Assembly (NCBI RefSeq): GCF_900110705.1
Contig: NZ_FOEJ01000001.1
Span: 689,501-753,500, forward strand
Source: Loktanella sp. DSM 29012
GTDB taxonomy: Bacteria; Pseudomonadota; Alphaproteobacteria; Rhodobacterales; Rhodobacteraceae
Reading direction: 5' to 3'
DNA: 64,000 nt
Positions 16,016 to 24,432 of the stretch are shown piece by piece. The translations under genes were made by a program, and so were the position numbers. The stretch's first letter is position 1, and each line of letters opens with the position of its first letter. Below the pieces are notes generated by a model. The model ran no database searches and was not told the origin of the DNA. It saw only the letters and a list, made by a program, of their open reading frames with translations.

Positions 16016-16887
16016 CGGCGGGACAGAACGATCAGTGTCAGACCAAACAGGATCATCGGCAGGCTGAGCAATTGGCCCATCGTCAGACCCCATGCGCCGA
16101 AATCCAGCGCCCAGCCCAGCGGGTTGCCCGGGCCCTGAAACTGCGCATCGGGCTGGCGTACGAATTCGATCATGAACCGCGCCAGCGCATAGCCCGCGCA
16201 GAACACGCCGGTGATGAACCAAGGTGCCTTCAACCCGCCACGGCGGTATACAAGAAACAGCAGGATCGCACCCAGCACCAACCCTTCGAGTGCGGATTCG
16301 TACAATTGGCTGGGGTGCCGTGCGCACAGCCCCAGTGTGTCGCCACAGTCCTGTGCCGCAGCCCCGGGAAACACGACGGCCCAGGGCACGTCGGTCGGAC
16401 GCCCCCAAAGCTCTCCGTTGACGAAATTCGCGACGCGCACCAGCAGGATCGCGGGTGTCGCAGCCAGACAGGTCACGTCCGCCATCGACCCGAACGACGC
16501 GCCATTGCGGCGGCTGAACAGATAGACTGCCAGGACGACCCCCAGAAAACCGCCGTGAAACGACATCCCGCCGGTCCAGATCGCGGGAATTTCCAGTGGA
16601 TTGGCTAGGTAGTAGGCGGGTTGGTAGAACAGGCAGTAGCCCAGACGCCCGCCCGCGATCACGCCTACCACGATGTAGGTCAGGTAATCTTCCAGCCGCG
16701 CCGCCGCGACCGGCGGTTCACCGCGCCACAGCGCGGGGCGGTTCAGCGCCTGCTTGATCATCTGATAGCCGACGGCGATGCCCACGATATAGGCCAGCGC
16801 ATACCAGCGCAGGGCAAAACTGCGCCCGAACAGGTCGATCGAAAATACCTCGGGCGAGATATCGGGAAAGGGAAGGGCGGCCAACAT
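16012..16887 (-). CDS. lgt: Prolipoprotein diacylglyceryl transferase
   Basis: A 291-residue inner-membrane enzyme with about seven membrane helices that attaches diacylglycerol to the lipobox cysteine of prelipoproteins. The Lgt signature appears as VRVANFVNGELWGRPTDVPW, and the essential His/Tyr/Arg regions GGMSFHGGFLG and RHPSQLYESALEG are present. The ATG at 16887 starts the normal family N-terminus (ISPEVFSIDLFG). First gene of an operon with a MidA-like gene and pgeF; it would process the several lipoproteins encoded in this window. Confidence 0.96.
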   Translation of the reverse strand: MLAALPFPDISPEVFSIDLFGRSFALRWYALAYIVGIAVGYQMIKQALNRPALWRGEPPVAAARLEDYLTYIVVGVIAGGRLGYCLFYQPAYYLANPLEIPAIWTGGMSFHGGFLGVVLAVYLFSRRNGASFGSMADVTCLAATPAILLVRVANFVNGELWGRPTDVPWAVVFPGAAAQDCGDTLGLCARHPSQLYESALEGLVLGAILLFLVYRRGGLKAPWFITGVFCAGYALARFMIEFVRQPDAQFQGPGNPLGWALDFGAWGLTMGQLLSLPMILFGLTLIVLSRR

Positions 16888-16996
16888 GCCGCCATCTGTG
16901 TAATCGGGCGCGGGTGAAGTCAACCAGCCGCGCTTGAATACAGGCGCGCCGCCGCCCATATATAGGATAACAAATTCCTCAGCGCAGGTGGATACC

Positions 16997-17239
16997 ATGC
17001 AACAACGCGGCAAGATTTTCGACGACATCAGCCAATTGATGACCAACGCGATGGGCGTGGCCCAAGGTGCCAAGGACGAGGCGAACAACGCCATCTCGGG
17101 CATGATGGACCGCTGGCTGGCCGACCGTGATTTCGTCACGCGCGAAGAATTCGACGCCGTCCGCGCCATGGCGCAAAAGGCGCGCGAAGAGAACGCGGCC
17201 CTTCTTGCGCGGATTGAGGCGCTGGAGGCCAAAGGCTGA
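16997..17239 (+). CDS. UbiK/BMFP accessory factor family
   Basis: An 80-residue protein with the membrane-fusogenic BMFP domain: GKIFDDISQLMTNAMGVAQG at the N-terminus and a C-terminal coiled coil beginning FVTREEFDAVRAMAQKAREE and ending in the family's IEALEAK. E. coli UbiK assists aerobic ubiquinone synthesis by binding UbiJ and membranes. It is divergent from lgt; the ATG at 16997 follows a GGTGG site and matches the family start. An intrinsic terminator follows at 17266. Confidence 0.88.
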   Translation: MQQRGKIFDDISQLMTNAMGVAQGAKDEANNAISGMMDRWLADRDFVTREEFDAVRAMAQKAREENAALLARIEALEAKG

Positions 17240-17265
17240 CCTGACCCGCGAAAACGGACATCGAA

Positions 17266-17303
17266 AAAACACCCGCCCGCATCTGCGTGGCGGGTGTTTT
17301 GTT
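17266..17303 (+). terminator. Intrinsic terminator after the UbiK gene
   Basis: A perfect 12-bp stem AAAACACCCGCC/GGCGGGTGTTTT with an 11-base loop, ending in TTTTGTT, 26 bases after the UbiK-like stop codon. Confidence 0.92.
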
Positions 17304-17336
17304 GTGCGTGGCACGCCGGTGGTCTAGGCGGTGCAG

Positions 17337-17669
17337 ATGGATGATACCCTGCCACCGTGCCCCGAATGTGCTGCCGACATGACATATGCGGTTGATGCCT
17401 TGCTAAATTGTCCCGCCTGCGGCCATGCGTGGTCAGCCGCGGATACCGCCGCTGACGTGGTGCGCGATGCGGTCGGCAACCCGCTGGCGGATGGCGACAC
17501 GGTCACCGTGATCAAGGATCTGCGCCTCAAGGGCGGGTCTGGTGTGGTCAAGGTCGGCACAAAGGTCAGCAATATCCGTCTGGTGGACGGCGATCACGAT
17601 ATCGATTGCAAGGTTCCCGGATTTGGCCAGATGGGCCTGAAATCGCAATTCGTGAAAAAGGTGACCTAG
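17337..17669 (+). CDS. PhnA/YjdM zinc-ribbon protein
   Basis: A 110-residue protein with an N-terminal zinc ribbon (CPECAADMTY and NCPACGHAW, two CxxC pairs) and a C-terminal PhnA/YjdM domain ending QMGLKSQFVKKV. Despite the name alkylphosphonate utilisation protein, YjdM homologues are not phosphonoacetate hydrolases and their role is unclear. The ATG at 17337 is preceded by GGCGG; a GTG two codons earlier is an alternative. It sits directly after the UbiK terminator as its own unit and is convergent with comM. Confidence 0.9.
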   Translation: MDDTLPPCPECAADMTYAVDALLNCPACGHAWSAADTAADVVRDAVGNPLADGDTVTVIKDLRLKGGSGVVKVGTKVSNIRLVDGDHDIDCKVPGFGQMGLKSQFVKKVT

Positions 17670-17693
17670 GCACCGGACCAATGGGTCGGGAAA

Positions 17694-19208
17694 CTAGACC
17701 TCCTTAGTCAGGGTCAATCGAAAGCTGACGGCCTCGGCGATATGGGCGCGGCCCACGTCATTACTGGATTCGAGATCGGCAATCGTGCGGGCGACGCGCA
17801 GCACGCGGTGATATCCCCGCGCGGACAGGCCAAAGCGTTCGGCCACGTCGCGCAGCAACGCGCGGCCTGCATCGTCAGGGGTGGCAACCGCCTCTAGCAC
17901 GTCGCCCTGTGCGTCGGCGTTGGACCACATCGCGGATTCTGCGGCATAGCGATCCGTCTGGATGCGGCGCGCACCGGCAATGCGCTGTGCGATTACCTGT
18001 GATGTTTCGCCTGTCGCGGGCAAGTCGAGGTCGGTATAGGCCACGGGCGGCACCTCGACCCGCAAATCGAAACGATCCATCAGTGGCCCGGAAATGCGTC
18101 CAAGGTAATCGTCGCCACAGACGGGTGCGCGCCCGCAGGCGCGGGCCGGATCGGGCAGATACCCACATTTGCAAGGGTTCGCCGCCGCCACCAGCATGAA
18201 CCGGCAGGGATAGCGGACGTGCGCATTGGCGCGGGCAACCACCACCTCGCCCGTCTCGATGGGTTGCCGCAGCGTTTCCAGCACCTGGCGCGGAAATTCG
18301 GGGAATTCGTCCATGAACAGCACACCATTGTGCGCGAGGCTGATTTCGCCCGGTTTGGCCCCGCGCCCGCCGCCGACGATTGCGGGGGTGGATGCGGTGT
18401 GATGCGGTTCGCGAAAGGGTCGCGTGCGGTTGATGCCGCCCTCGGTCAGCAATCCCGCGACGGAATGGATCATCGAGGTTTCCAGCGCCTCGACCGGCGT
18501 CAGCGGCGGCAACAGACCGGGCAGGCGGGCGGCGAGCATGGATTTGCCTGATCCCGGCGTGCCGACCATCATCAGATGGTGCCGCCCGGCCGCCGCGATT
18601 TCCAGTGCACGTTTCGCACGTTCCTGGCCCTTGACCTCGGACAGGCAACGCGCGCCGCTGTGTTGGGTGACCTCGCCTGCCTCGGCAGGGTCCAGCACGC
18701 GGCGTCCGGTGAAATGGTCGATGGCTTGCGACAGCGTGGCAGGGGCCAGGACGCGGACGCTGTCCACCCAGGCGGCCTCTGCACCGCAGGGCTGCGGACA
18801 CATCAACGCGCGATCCTCTGACCCGGCGGCCACGGCGGCGGGCAGTGCGCCTGTCACCGGCACCAATGCGCCGTTCAGCGACAGCTCGCCCAAGGCCACG
18901 GTGGCGGCGATGTCATCCTTGGGCAGGATGTCGATGGCCCCCAGCACCGCCAGGGCGATGGGCAGATCGAAATGCGACCCTTCCTTGAGGATGTCGGCGG
19001 GCGACAGGTTGATGCTGATCCGTGCGCTGGGCAACGCGATGGCAAGGGCTGCGAGGGCCGCCCGCACACGCTCGCGTGCCTCTGATACAGCCTTGTCCGG
19101 CAATCCCACGATGGCAAAGGCCGGCAGTCCGGGGGTGATGGCGCATTGCACCTGCACCAGCCGCGCGTCGATGCCGTCAAAGGCGACTGTATAGGCAAGG
19201 GCGGTCAT
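17694..19208 (-). CDS. comM: YifB/ComM family Mg-chelatase-like AAA+ ATPase
   Basis: A 504-residue AAA+ protein with an N-terminal Lon-protease-like fold region (LVQVQCAITPGLPAFAIVGL at 17-36), a Walker A GTPGSGKSML, a Walker B LFMDEFPEF, the characteristic VAAANPCKCGYLPDP cysteine region, and the C-terminal GLSARGYHRVLRVARTIADL helicase-like bundle. Vibrio ComM is a hexameric helicase that promotes branch migration during natural transformation. Full length. Convergent with the PhnA gene; a dispersed repeat (19287-19342) lies upstream. Confidence 0.93.
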   Translation of the reverse strand: MTALAYTVAFDGIDARLVQVQCAITPGLPAFAIVGLPDKAVSEARERVRAALAALAIALPSARISINLSPADILKEGSHFDLPIALAVLGAIDILPKDDIAATVALGELSLNGALVPVTGALPAAVAAGSEDRALMCPQPCGAEAAWVDSVRVLAPATLSQAIDHFTGRRVLDPAEAGEVTQHSGARCLSEVKGQERAKRALEIAAAGRHHLMMVGTPGSGKSMLAARLPGLLPPLTPVEALETSMIHSVAGLLTEGGINRTRPFREPHHTASTPAIVGGGRGAKPGEISLAHNGVLFMDEFPEFPRQVLETLRQPIETGEVVVARANAHVRYPCRFMLVAAANPCKCGYLPDPARACGRAPVCGDDYLGRISGPLMDRFDLRVEVPPVAYTDLDLPATGETSQVIAQRIAGARRIQTDRYAAESAMWSNADAQGDVLEAVATPDDAGRALLRDVAERFGLSARGYHRVLRVARTIADLESSNDVGRAHIAEAVSFRLTLTKEV

Positions 19209-19286
19209 GGCGGCCTGTGGTGGTTGCCGTGCCAGTTGACTGCGAGATCGTTGTTAATTGGTTAAAGCCGGGCTGATTTCGATGTC

Positions 19287-19342
19287 GGAGGGGGCGCTGC
19301 CCCCGCCTGCGGCCCCCCGGGATATTTCTGACCAGAAGAAGG
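19287..19342 (+). repeat. Dispersed GC-stem repeat, copy A (ATATTT subtype)
   Basis: A G/C-rich block (GGAGGGGGCGCTGCCCCC, then GCCTGCGGCCCCCC) followed by GGATATTTCTGACCAGAAGA and AGG. The same tail recurs at 24398-24420 with one mismatch. The copy lies between two minus-strand genes but points along the plus strand, so it is not a simple terminator of the gene before it. Confidence 0.75.
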
Positions 19343-20209
19343 TCAGACCAGTGCCATGAATTTTGGCCATGCAGCAGGATCGGCCACGGTCTTGTCGCGG
19401 CAAAACGCGTTGCAAAATCCGAACGTGCGTCCGTCCATGGTCATGAGGTGGGTCACGGGATCCCCCGAATAAGGGCAGGTCCGGTTTTCGGCTGTGCCCT
19501 GATCGACGGCGCGGGCGTGCAGTGGCGCGGGGCCGGGCCAGGGGCGTTTGGGCAGGTCCATCGCATAGGGCATCGGATCGTAGCTCTGCGTCAGCCCCAT
19601 CGCCCGCCATTGCCGGATCAGCGGATCGTTCAAGTGGGCGGCAACATAGGCCTGCGCCGCGTCAGACACCGGCAGGTCGTATGTGGCGATGCGCAATGCC
19701 GCGGGCGCATAGAAAACATCCGCCAGCGAATAGGTCCCGAACAGCCAGGGACCACCTGCCTCATGGCGCGCACGGGCCAGCGCCCAGAGTGTTTCCAAGC
19801 GCGCCAGATCGGCCAGCACGTCCGGTCCGGGGGTGAACCCCTGCCAGCCGTGGGCCAGCATCATCGGGCAATCGCCGCGCAGGGCTGCAAATCCGCTGTG
19901 CATCTCGGCCACGAGCGACCGGGCCAGCGCGCGTGCGCCGGGATCGGCCGGGTACAGACCGGCCTGAGGATGCGCCTCGGCCAGTGTTTCGGCCATGGCG
20001 ATGCTGTCGGTCAGCACGTGTCCCCGCGGCGTCCGCAGGACCGGGACGGTCCGTGCCGGAGCCAGATCAGCAAGGTCAGCTGCCATCGTCCCGGAATAGA
20101 GCCCCACCACATGGCTACGGTACGGCAGATCAAAAGCTTCAAGCATCAACCATCCGCGCAGGGACCAGCTGGAAAACGTGCGGTCTCCGATAAACAGGTC
20201 GTAGGTCAT
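19343..20209 (-). CDS. Glutathione S-transferase with C-terminal YHS-like cysteine tail
   Basis: A 288-residue protein. Residues 1-80 are a thioredoxin-like GST N-domain with the probable glutathione-activating serine in TFSSWSLRGW; PARTVPVLRT and LTDSIAMAETL are the glutathione-binding loop and helix. Residues 90-215 are the helical GST domain. Residues 243-288 form an extra tail with C245, C266 and C270 in TCPYSGDP and FGFCNAFCRDK, ending in VADPAAWPKF, which resembles the small metal-binding YHS/TRASH fold. The tail could bind a metal or act as a redox module; substrate unknown. Start at 20209 has a GGAGAT site upstream. The stop overlaps a dispersed repeat edge. Confidence 0.85.
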   Translation of the reverse strand: MTYDLFIGDRTFSSWSLRGWLMLEAFDLPYRSHVVGLYSGTMAADLADLAPARTVPVLRTPRGHVLTDSIAMAETLAEAHPQAGLYPADPGARALARSLVAEMHSGFAALRGDCPMMLAHGWQGFTPGPDVLADLARLETLWALARARHEAGGPWLFGTYSLADVFYAPAALRIATYDLPVSDAAQAYVAAHLNDPLIRQWRAMGLTQSYDPMPYAMDLPKRPWPGPAPLHARAVDQGTAENRTCPYSGDPVTHLMTMDGRTFGFCNAFCRDKTVADPAAWPKFMALV

Positions 20210-20286
20210 GGCGGATCTCCTTGATGTTAATCCATTTTAGCGGGCAAATGTGGCGTCGCGCCAACGGTTATCCGTGATGGGGGCCA

Positions 20287-20859
20287 TCAAGGGCGGTGAT
20301 TGACCGCACCCAGCGTCCAGCCGTCGATGCCCCGGTCCATCCTGCTGACACTGAGCGGGTCGATGCTGTGGCCCATCGCCTGATAGGCACTGCCCCCGGC
20401 GCGGGTGAATTGCGACATGATCACGCCCATGTGGGCCACCACGATCAGATGTTGCGGGGCATGGACCGCAATCAGCGCGTCAATTGCCGCGGTGACCCTA
20501 TGCGTCAGGTCGTTCCAGCTCTCGCCGTCGGGCGCGCGCAGGTCACCGGGCTGTTCCCAGAACTGACGGGACAGCACCGGGTCGCGGGCACTGACCTGTG
20601 TATGGTGCAGGCCGTCCCAGGCACCAAAGTCGATTTCGCGCAATGCCGGGTCATGGGGCAGACGCAGGCGGTCGCCCTGGATCGCATCTGCCGTGGTCAC
20701 GGCGCGGATCAGATCCGACGATATCACCGGTCCAATTGGCAGGTGGCCGGCAAGACGCGCCAGCGCTGCCCGGTCTGACAGATCCGCCGGCACATCACGC
20801 CAACCGGTCATGGATTTTTGATGCGTGGGCCCATGCCGGACCAGCCAGAGCGTCGTCAT
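20287..20859 (-). CDS. Histidine phosphatase family protein
   Basis: A 190-residue branch-1 histidine phosphatase: the catalytic VRHGPTHQ is at 7-14, LREIDFGAWDG carries the acid glutamate region, and the second catalytic histidine is in VAHMGVIM. Its ATG overlaps the cobU stop by 4 bases (ATGA), so it is translated with cobU. That linkage makes alpha-ribazole phosphatase (CobC-like, late cobalamin assembly) the best guess, but the family is broad and another phosphomonoester is possible. Confidence 0.85.
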   Translation of the reverse strand: MTTLWLVRHGPTHQKSMTGWRDVPADLSDRAALARLAGHLPIGPVISSDLIRAVTTADAIQGDRLRLPHDPALREIDFGAWDGLHHTQVSARDPVLSRQFWEQPGDLRAPDGESWNDLTHRVTAAIDALIAVHAPQHLIVVAHMGVIMSQFTRAGGSAYQAMGHSIDPLSVSRMDRGIDGWTLGAVNHRP

Positions 20860-21380
20860 GGTGCGGCCTTGAGCATCAATGGCAGGCCAGCCATCACGGC
20901 GACCACCTGATCGGCCTGTGCAGCCAGGTCGCGGTTCAGGCGGCCCTGTGCCGTACGGAACCTGCGCGACAGCGCGTTATCCGGGACAATACCCATGCCC
21001 ACCTCGTTGGAGACCACGACGACGGGGCAGGGGCAGGCGGCAATCGCATCCAGCAGATCGGCACAGGCGCGGTCCACATCCGCCTCTGCCAATATCACGT
21101 TGGTTAGCCACAACGTGACACAGTCCAAGAGCACCACGGCGTCCGGCGATTGCGCACGCAGGACCTGCGGCGCATCCATCGGGGCCTCTATCGTGGTCCA
21201 GTCCGGTCCGCGTTGCAGGAGGTGGGCTGCAATTTTCGCCCGCATCTCATCGTCAAAGGCCTGGGCTGTCGCAACGTAAACCCTTGAAAATCCAGTCTCG
21301 GGCAAGAGCGCCTCTGCATAGGCAGACTTGCCAGAGTTGGCACCGCCTAGAACGAAAGTAACTTTGGCCAACTTTTTCAT
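20856..21380 (-). CDS. cobU: Bifunctional adenosylcobinamide kinase / guanylyltransferase
   Basis: A 174-residue protein with the P-loop GGANSGKSAYAEALL (13-27), the region VYVATAQAFDDEMRAKIAAH containing the guanylylated histidine area, and VVVSNEVGMGIVPDNALSRR typical of CobU/CobP. It phosphorylates adenosylcobinamide and transfers GMP to it in cobalamin nucleotide-loop assembly. It begins divergently from rpoH; the two starts are only 89 bases apart. No cobalamin riboswitch is visible in that gap. Confidence 0.94.
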   Translation of the reverse strand: MKKLAKVTFVLGGANSGKSAYAEALLPETGFSRVYVATAQAFDDEMRAKIAAHLLQRGPDWTTIEAPMDAPQVLRAQSPDAVVLLDCVTLWLTNVILAEADVDRACADLLDAIAACPCPVVVVSNEVGMGIVPDNALSRRFRTAQGRLNRDLAAQADQVVAVMAGLPLMLKAAP

Positions 21381-21405
21381 GGAACTTTAATGCTTTCGTC
21401 GCGTT
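21381..21405 (+). promoter_or_regulatory. ECF-type promoter candidate for rpoH
   Basis: GGAAC (21381-21385) and CGTT (21402-21405) are separated by 16 bases, the layout of alphaproteobacterial EcfG-like and other group IV sigma promoters. It begins directly after the cobU start codon and would start transcription about 55-60 bases before the rpoH ATG. Which sigma factor uses it is not known. Confidence 0.45.
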
Positions 21406-21469
21406 CTCAACCCAAGTTCAAGCTGTACCCGTTCGGAATGACAAACAGCAAGCTTCAGGGGGATGACCA

Positions 21470-22348
21470 ATGGCGTTTGATGGATTTTCAGATCAGAAAC
21501 TCTCACGCACAGCAATGAAGGCCGAATTGCTGGATGCGGAAACAGAACTCAGACTGGCCTATGCCTGGCGCGACGAGCGATGCGAGGAAAGCCTGCACCG
21601 CCTGATCACCGCTTACATGCGTTTGGCCATTTCGATGGCGGCCAAGTTCAAACGCTATGGTGCTCCGATGAACGACCTCATTCAGGAGGCCTCTGTAGGT
21701 CTCATGAAGGCGGCCGAAAAATTTGATCCCGATCGCGGCGTGCGCTTTTCGACCTATGCGGTCTGGTGGATCAAGGCATCCATCCAGGACTATGTGATGC
21801 GCAACTGGTCGATGGTGCGCACCGGGTCCACGTCCAGCCAGAAATCCCTGTTTTTCAACATGCGCCGGGTACAGGCGCGTCTGGAACGCGAAGCTGCGGC
21901 CGAAGGTCGCAAGCTTGAAGGGCACGTCATGCGCCAGTTGATTTCGACCGAGGTGGGCGTTCCGCTGCACGACGTCGAAATGATGGAAGGTCGTCTGTCC
22001 GGGTCCGACTATTCGCTGAACGCGACCCAGTCCTCCGAAGACGAAGGGCGCGAGTGGATTGATGCGTTGCAGGACGACAGCTCTCAGGCGGCGGAAAACG
22101 TGGAACTGTCGCATGACAACGAACGTCTGCGTGGCTGGTTGCTGGCGGCATTGTCCGACCTGAACGACCGCGAACGGTTCATCGTGCGCGAACGCAAGAT
22201 CCGCGATGACCCCCGCACCCTCGAAAGTCTGGGGACAGAGCTTGGGCTGTCGAAGGAACGCGTGCGTCAGCTGGAGGCCGCTGCCTTCGGCAAGATGCGA
22301 AAGAACCTCGAGAGCCAGAGCCGGGAAGTCATGAACTTTCTCGCATGA
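21470..22348 (+). CDS. rpoH: RNA polymerase sigma factor RpoH, probably RpoHII type
   Basis: A 292-residue group 3 sigma factor. Region 2 contains RLITAYMRLAISMAAKFKRY, DLIQEASVGLMKAAEKFDPD and RFSTYAVWWIKASIQDYVMR; region 4 contains LSDLNDRERFIVRERKI and LGLSKERVRQLEAAAFGKM. The sequence matches the RpoHII branch of Rhodobacteraceae better than RpoHI; in R. sphaeroides that factor is controlled by the singlet-oxygen sigma factor RpoE. A GGGGGATGA site precedes the ATG. Its stop overlaps the next start (ATGA). A GGAAC-n16-CGTT promoter candidate lies upstream. Confidence 0.92.
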   Translation: MAFDGFSDQKLSRTAMKAELLDAETELRLAYAWRDERCEESLHRLITAYMRLAISMAAKFKRYGAPMNDLIQEASVGLMKAAEKFDPDRGVRFSTYAVWWIKASIQDYVMRNWSMVRTGSTSSQKSLFFNMRRVQARLEREAAAEGRKLEGHVMRQLISTEVGVPLHDVEMMEGRLSGSDYSLNATQSSEDEGREWIDALQDDSSQAAENVELSHDNERLRGWLLAALSDLNDRERFIVRERKIRDDPRTLESLGTELGLSKERVRQLEAAAFGKMRKNLESQSREVMNFLA

Positions 22349-23115
22349 TCCGCCTGATCGCGGCTGTTTGCCTTGCGACACCTGTTGCCGCTGACGTCGG
22401 TCCGCTACCACGGGCCGACGTTTTCGTGTTGGGTGAACTGCATGACAACCCCGATCATCATGCCATGCAAGCGGACCTGACGGCACGGATCGCGCCCAGC
22501 GCGCTGGTGTTCGAAATGATCAGTCCGGCGGATGCAGATGCGGTGACGCAGATCACCGATGTCGAAGCGCTGGCGGAGACCTTGCGTTGGTCGGAAAAAG
22601 GCTGGCCGGATTTCGCGATGTATCACCCCATCTTTCTGGCGGCACCGGATGCGGTCATTGTCGGGGCCGATGTGGACCGCGATGACCTGATGGCCGCGAT
22701 GCAAGGCAGTGCAGCCGATGTGCTGGGTATAGGCGTCACGGGTTTCAACCTGTGGACAAACTTTGGACCCGACTATGACGGGCTGATTGCCGATCAACGC
22801 GATGCCCACTGCGGGATGCTGCCAGAGGACATGCTGCCCGGCATGGTCGAGGCGCAGCGCCTGCGGGACGCGGCCCTGGCGCTTGCCACGCGTGATGCGT
22901 TTGACGACACCGGCGGGCCGGTTGTCGTGATCACAGGTAACGGTCATGCCCGCATTGACACTGCGGTGCCTGCGCTGCTGGCGACCTTGGCACCCGAACT
23001 GACCGTCTGGGCGCTGGGCCAGTTCGAGACCGACCCCGGCGATGCGCCATTCGATGCGGTCCATGTGACGCAACCGATCCCGCGCGATGACCCTTGCCTG
23101 ATGCTGGCGAACTAG
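22345..23115 (+). CDS. ChaN family (haem-binding-uptake/Tiki fold) exported protein
   Basis: A 256-residue protein with an N-terminal signal peptide (LIAAVCLATPVAA, cleavage likely near residue 17) and the ChaN/Tiki pattern VFVLGELHDNPDHHAMQ followed by LVFEMISPADAD and later VVVITGNGHARIDTAVP. Related ChaN proteins bind haem and are membrane lipoproteins; this one lacks a clear lipobox cysteine and may be periplasmic. Its ATG overlaps the rpoH stop, so it is co-translated with the stress sigma factor, suggesting a link between haem or iron handling and oxidative stress (inference). Confidence 0.85.
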   Translation: MIRLIAAVCLATPVAADVGPLPRADVFVLGELHDNPDHHAMQADLTARIAPSALVFEMISPADADAVTQITDVEALAETLRWSEKGWPDFAMYHPIFLAAPDAVIVGADVDRDDLMAAMQGSAADVLGIGVTGFNLWTNFGPDYDGLIADQRDAHCGMLPEDMLPGMVEAQRLRDAALALATRDAFDDTGGPVVVITGNGHARIDTAVPALLATLAPELTVWALGQFETDPGDAPFDAVHVTQPIPRDDPCLMLAN

Positions 23116-23176
23116 CCGCCGTTGCATCAGGCGTCCGGCCTGCCTACACCTGTATCGACCACAGGCGGGGCACCTC

Positions 23177-24370
23177 ATGTTGCATGGCAAACGAATCCTC
23201 TTGATCATCGGTGGCGGTATCGCGGCCTACAAGTCGCTGTTGCTGATCCGGTTGCTGCGGGCCTCGGGTGCCAGCGTTACGCCCGTAATGACGCGTGCGG
23301 CGTCGGAATTTGTGACCCCCCTCAGTGTTGCATCGCTGGCCGGGGAAAAGGTCTATGATCACCTGTTCGATCTGACCGACGAGGCCGAGATGGGCCATAT
23401 CCAGCTGTCGCGCGTGGCGGACCTGATCGTCGTGGCACCTGCGACTGCCGATCTGATGGCGCAGGCAGCCAGCGGTCTGGCGCGTGATCTGGCGACGACG
23501 CTCTTGCTGGCGACCGACACGCCCGTGCTGATGTCACCCGCGATGAACGTGCGCATGTGGAACCACCCTGCAACCCAACGCAACCTGACCACGTTGCGCG
23601 GCGATGGCGTCCGTTTTGTGGGACCGGATGAGGGCGACATGGCTTGCGGTGAATACGGCCCCGGTCGTCTGGCAGAACCAGAGGCGATCATGGACGCCAT
23701 CCGGGCGCAGCTGGCGGACGGACCATTGGCGGGCAAGCATGTGATCGTGACTTCCGGTCCGACGCACGAACCGATCGACCCGGTACGCTATATTGCGAAC
23801 CGTTCCTCCGGGGCGCAGGGCACGGCGATTGCCGTGGCGCTGGCTGCACTGGGTGCGCAGGTGACATTCGTGACCGGTCCTGCGGATGTGCCGCCCCCGC
23901 AGGGTGTGCAGGTCGTGGCGGTGCAGACCGCGCGGCAGATGCACGCGGCCGTCATGGCAGCGCTGCCTGCCGATGCGGGCGTCTTTGCCGCCGCTGTCGC
24001 GGATTGGCATGTCGCCAATGCAGGCGACCAGAAGATCAAGAAAACCAAGGACGGCCTGCCATCACTGTCCTTTGCCGAAAACCCCGACATCCTGGCGACG
24101 GTCGCGGGGCTGGATCAGGACCGTCCCCGGCTTGTTGTCGGCTTTGCTGCCGAAACGCAGGATGTTCTGGCCAATGCCACCGCCAAACGCCTGCGCAAGG
24201 GCTGCGACTGGATCGTCGCCAATGATGTGTCCGAGGGGACGGGGATCATGGGCGGATCGGAAAATGCCGTGACCCTGATCACCGAGGCCGGGGCCGAGGA
24301 CTGGCCTCGCATGGACAAGGGACAGGTCGCGCGGCGTTTGGCACAGAAACTGGCCGAGGCGCTGGCATGA
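23177..24370 (+). CDS. coaBC: Phosphopantothenoylcysteine decarboxylase / synthetase
   Basis: A 397-residue bifunctional enzyme for two steps of coenzyme A synthesis. CoaC (about 1-185): GGGIAAYKSLLLIRLLRASG, the substrate-site PAMNVRMW and the catalytic-cysteine loop MACGEYGPGRLAEP. CoaB (190-397): VTSGPTHEPIDPVRYIANRS, DWHVANAGDQKIKK with the conserved lysine region, and ANDVSEGTGIMGGSENAV. Length is normal for the fusion. It follows chaN by 61 bases and is followed by a dispersed repeat and dut, the usual alphaproteobacterial coaBC-dut order. Confidence 0.96.
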   Translation: MLHGKRILLIIGGGIAAYKSLLLIRLLRASGASVTPVMTRAASEFVTPLSVASLAGEKVYDHLFDLTDEAEMGHIQLSRVADLIVVAPATADLMAQAASGLARDLATTLLLATDTPVLMSPAMNVRMWNHPATQRNLTTLRGDGVRFVGPDEGDMACGEYGPGRLAEPEAIMDAIRAQLADGPLAGKHVIVTSGPTHEPIDPVRYIANRSSGAQGTAIAVALAALGAQVTFVTGPADVPPPQGVQVVAVQTARQMHAAVMAALPADAGVFAAAVADWHVANAGDQKIKKTKDGLPSLSFAENPDILATVAGLDQDRPRLVVGFAAETQDVLANATAKRLRKGCDWIVANDVSEGTGIMGGSENAVTLITEAGAEDWPRMDKGQVARRLAQKLAEALA

Positions 24371-24376
24371 GGCTGC

Positions 24377-24420
24377 GGGACGCCTCGCCGGCGGGGCGGA
24401 TATTTTTGACCAGAAGAAGG
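24377..24420 (+). repeat. Dispersed GC-stem repeat, copy B (ATATTT subtype)
   Basis: GGGACGCCTCGCCGGCGGGG followed by CGGATATTTTTGACCAGAAG and AAGG, between the coaBC stop and the dut start. Its tail matches copy A at 19287-19342 except one base. The G-C stem plus T run could also terminate some transcripts here. Confidence 0.75.
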
Positions 24421-24432
24421 TAGGACCGGCGC

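Noticed and set aside
21381-21469. Cobalamin riboswitch upstream of cobU
   Set aside because: The gap is only 89 bases and shows no B12-box-like or long structured sequence; an ECF-type promoter explains it better.
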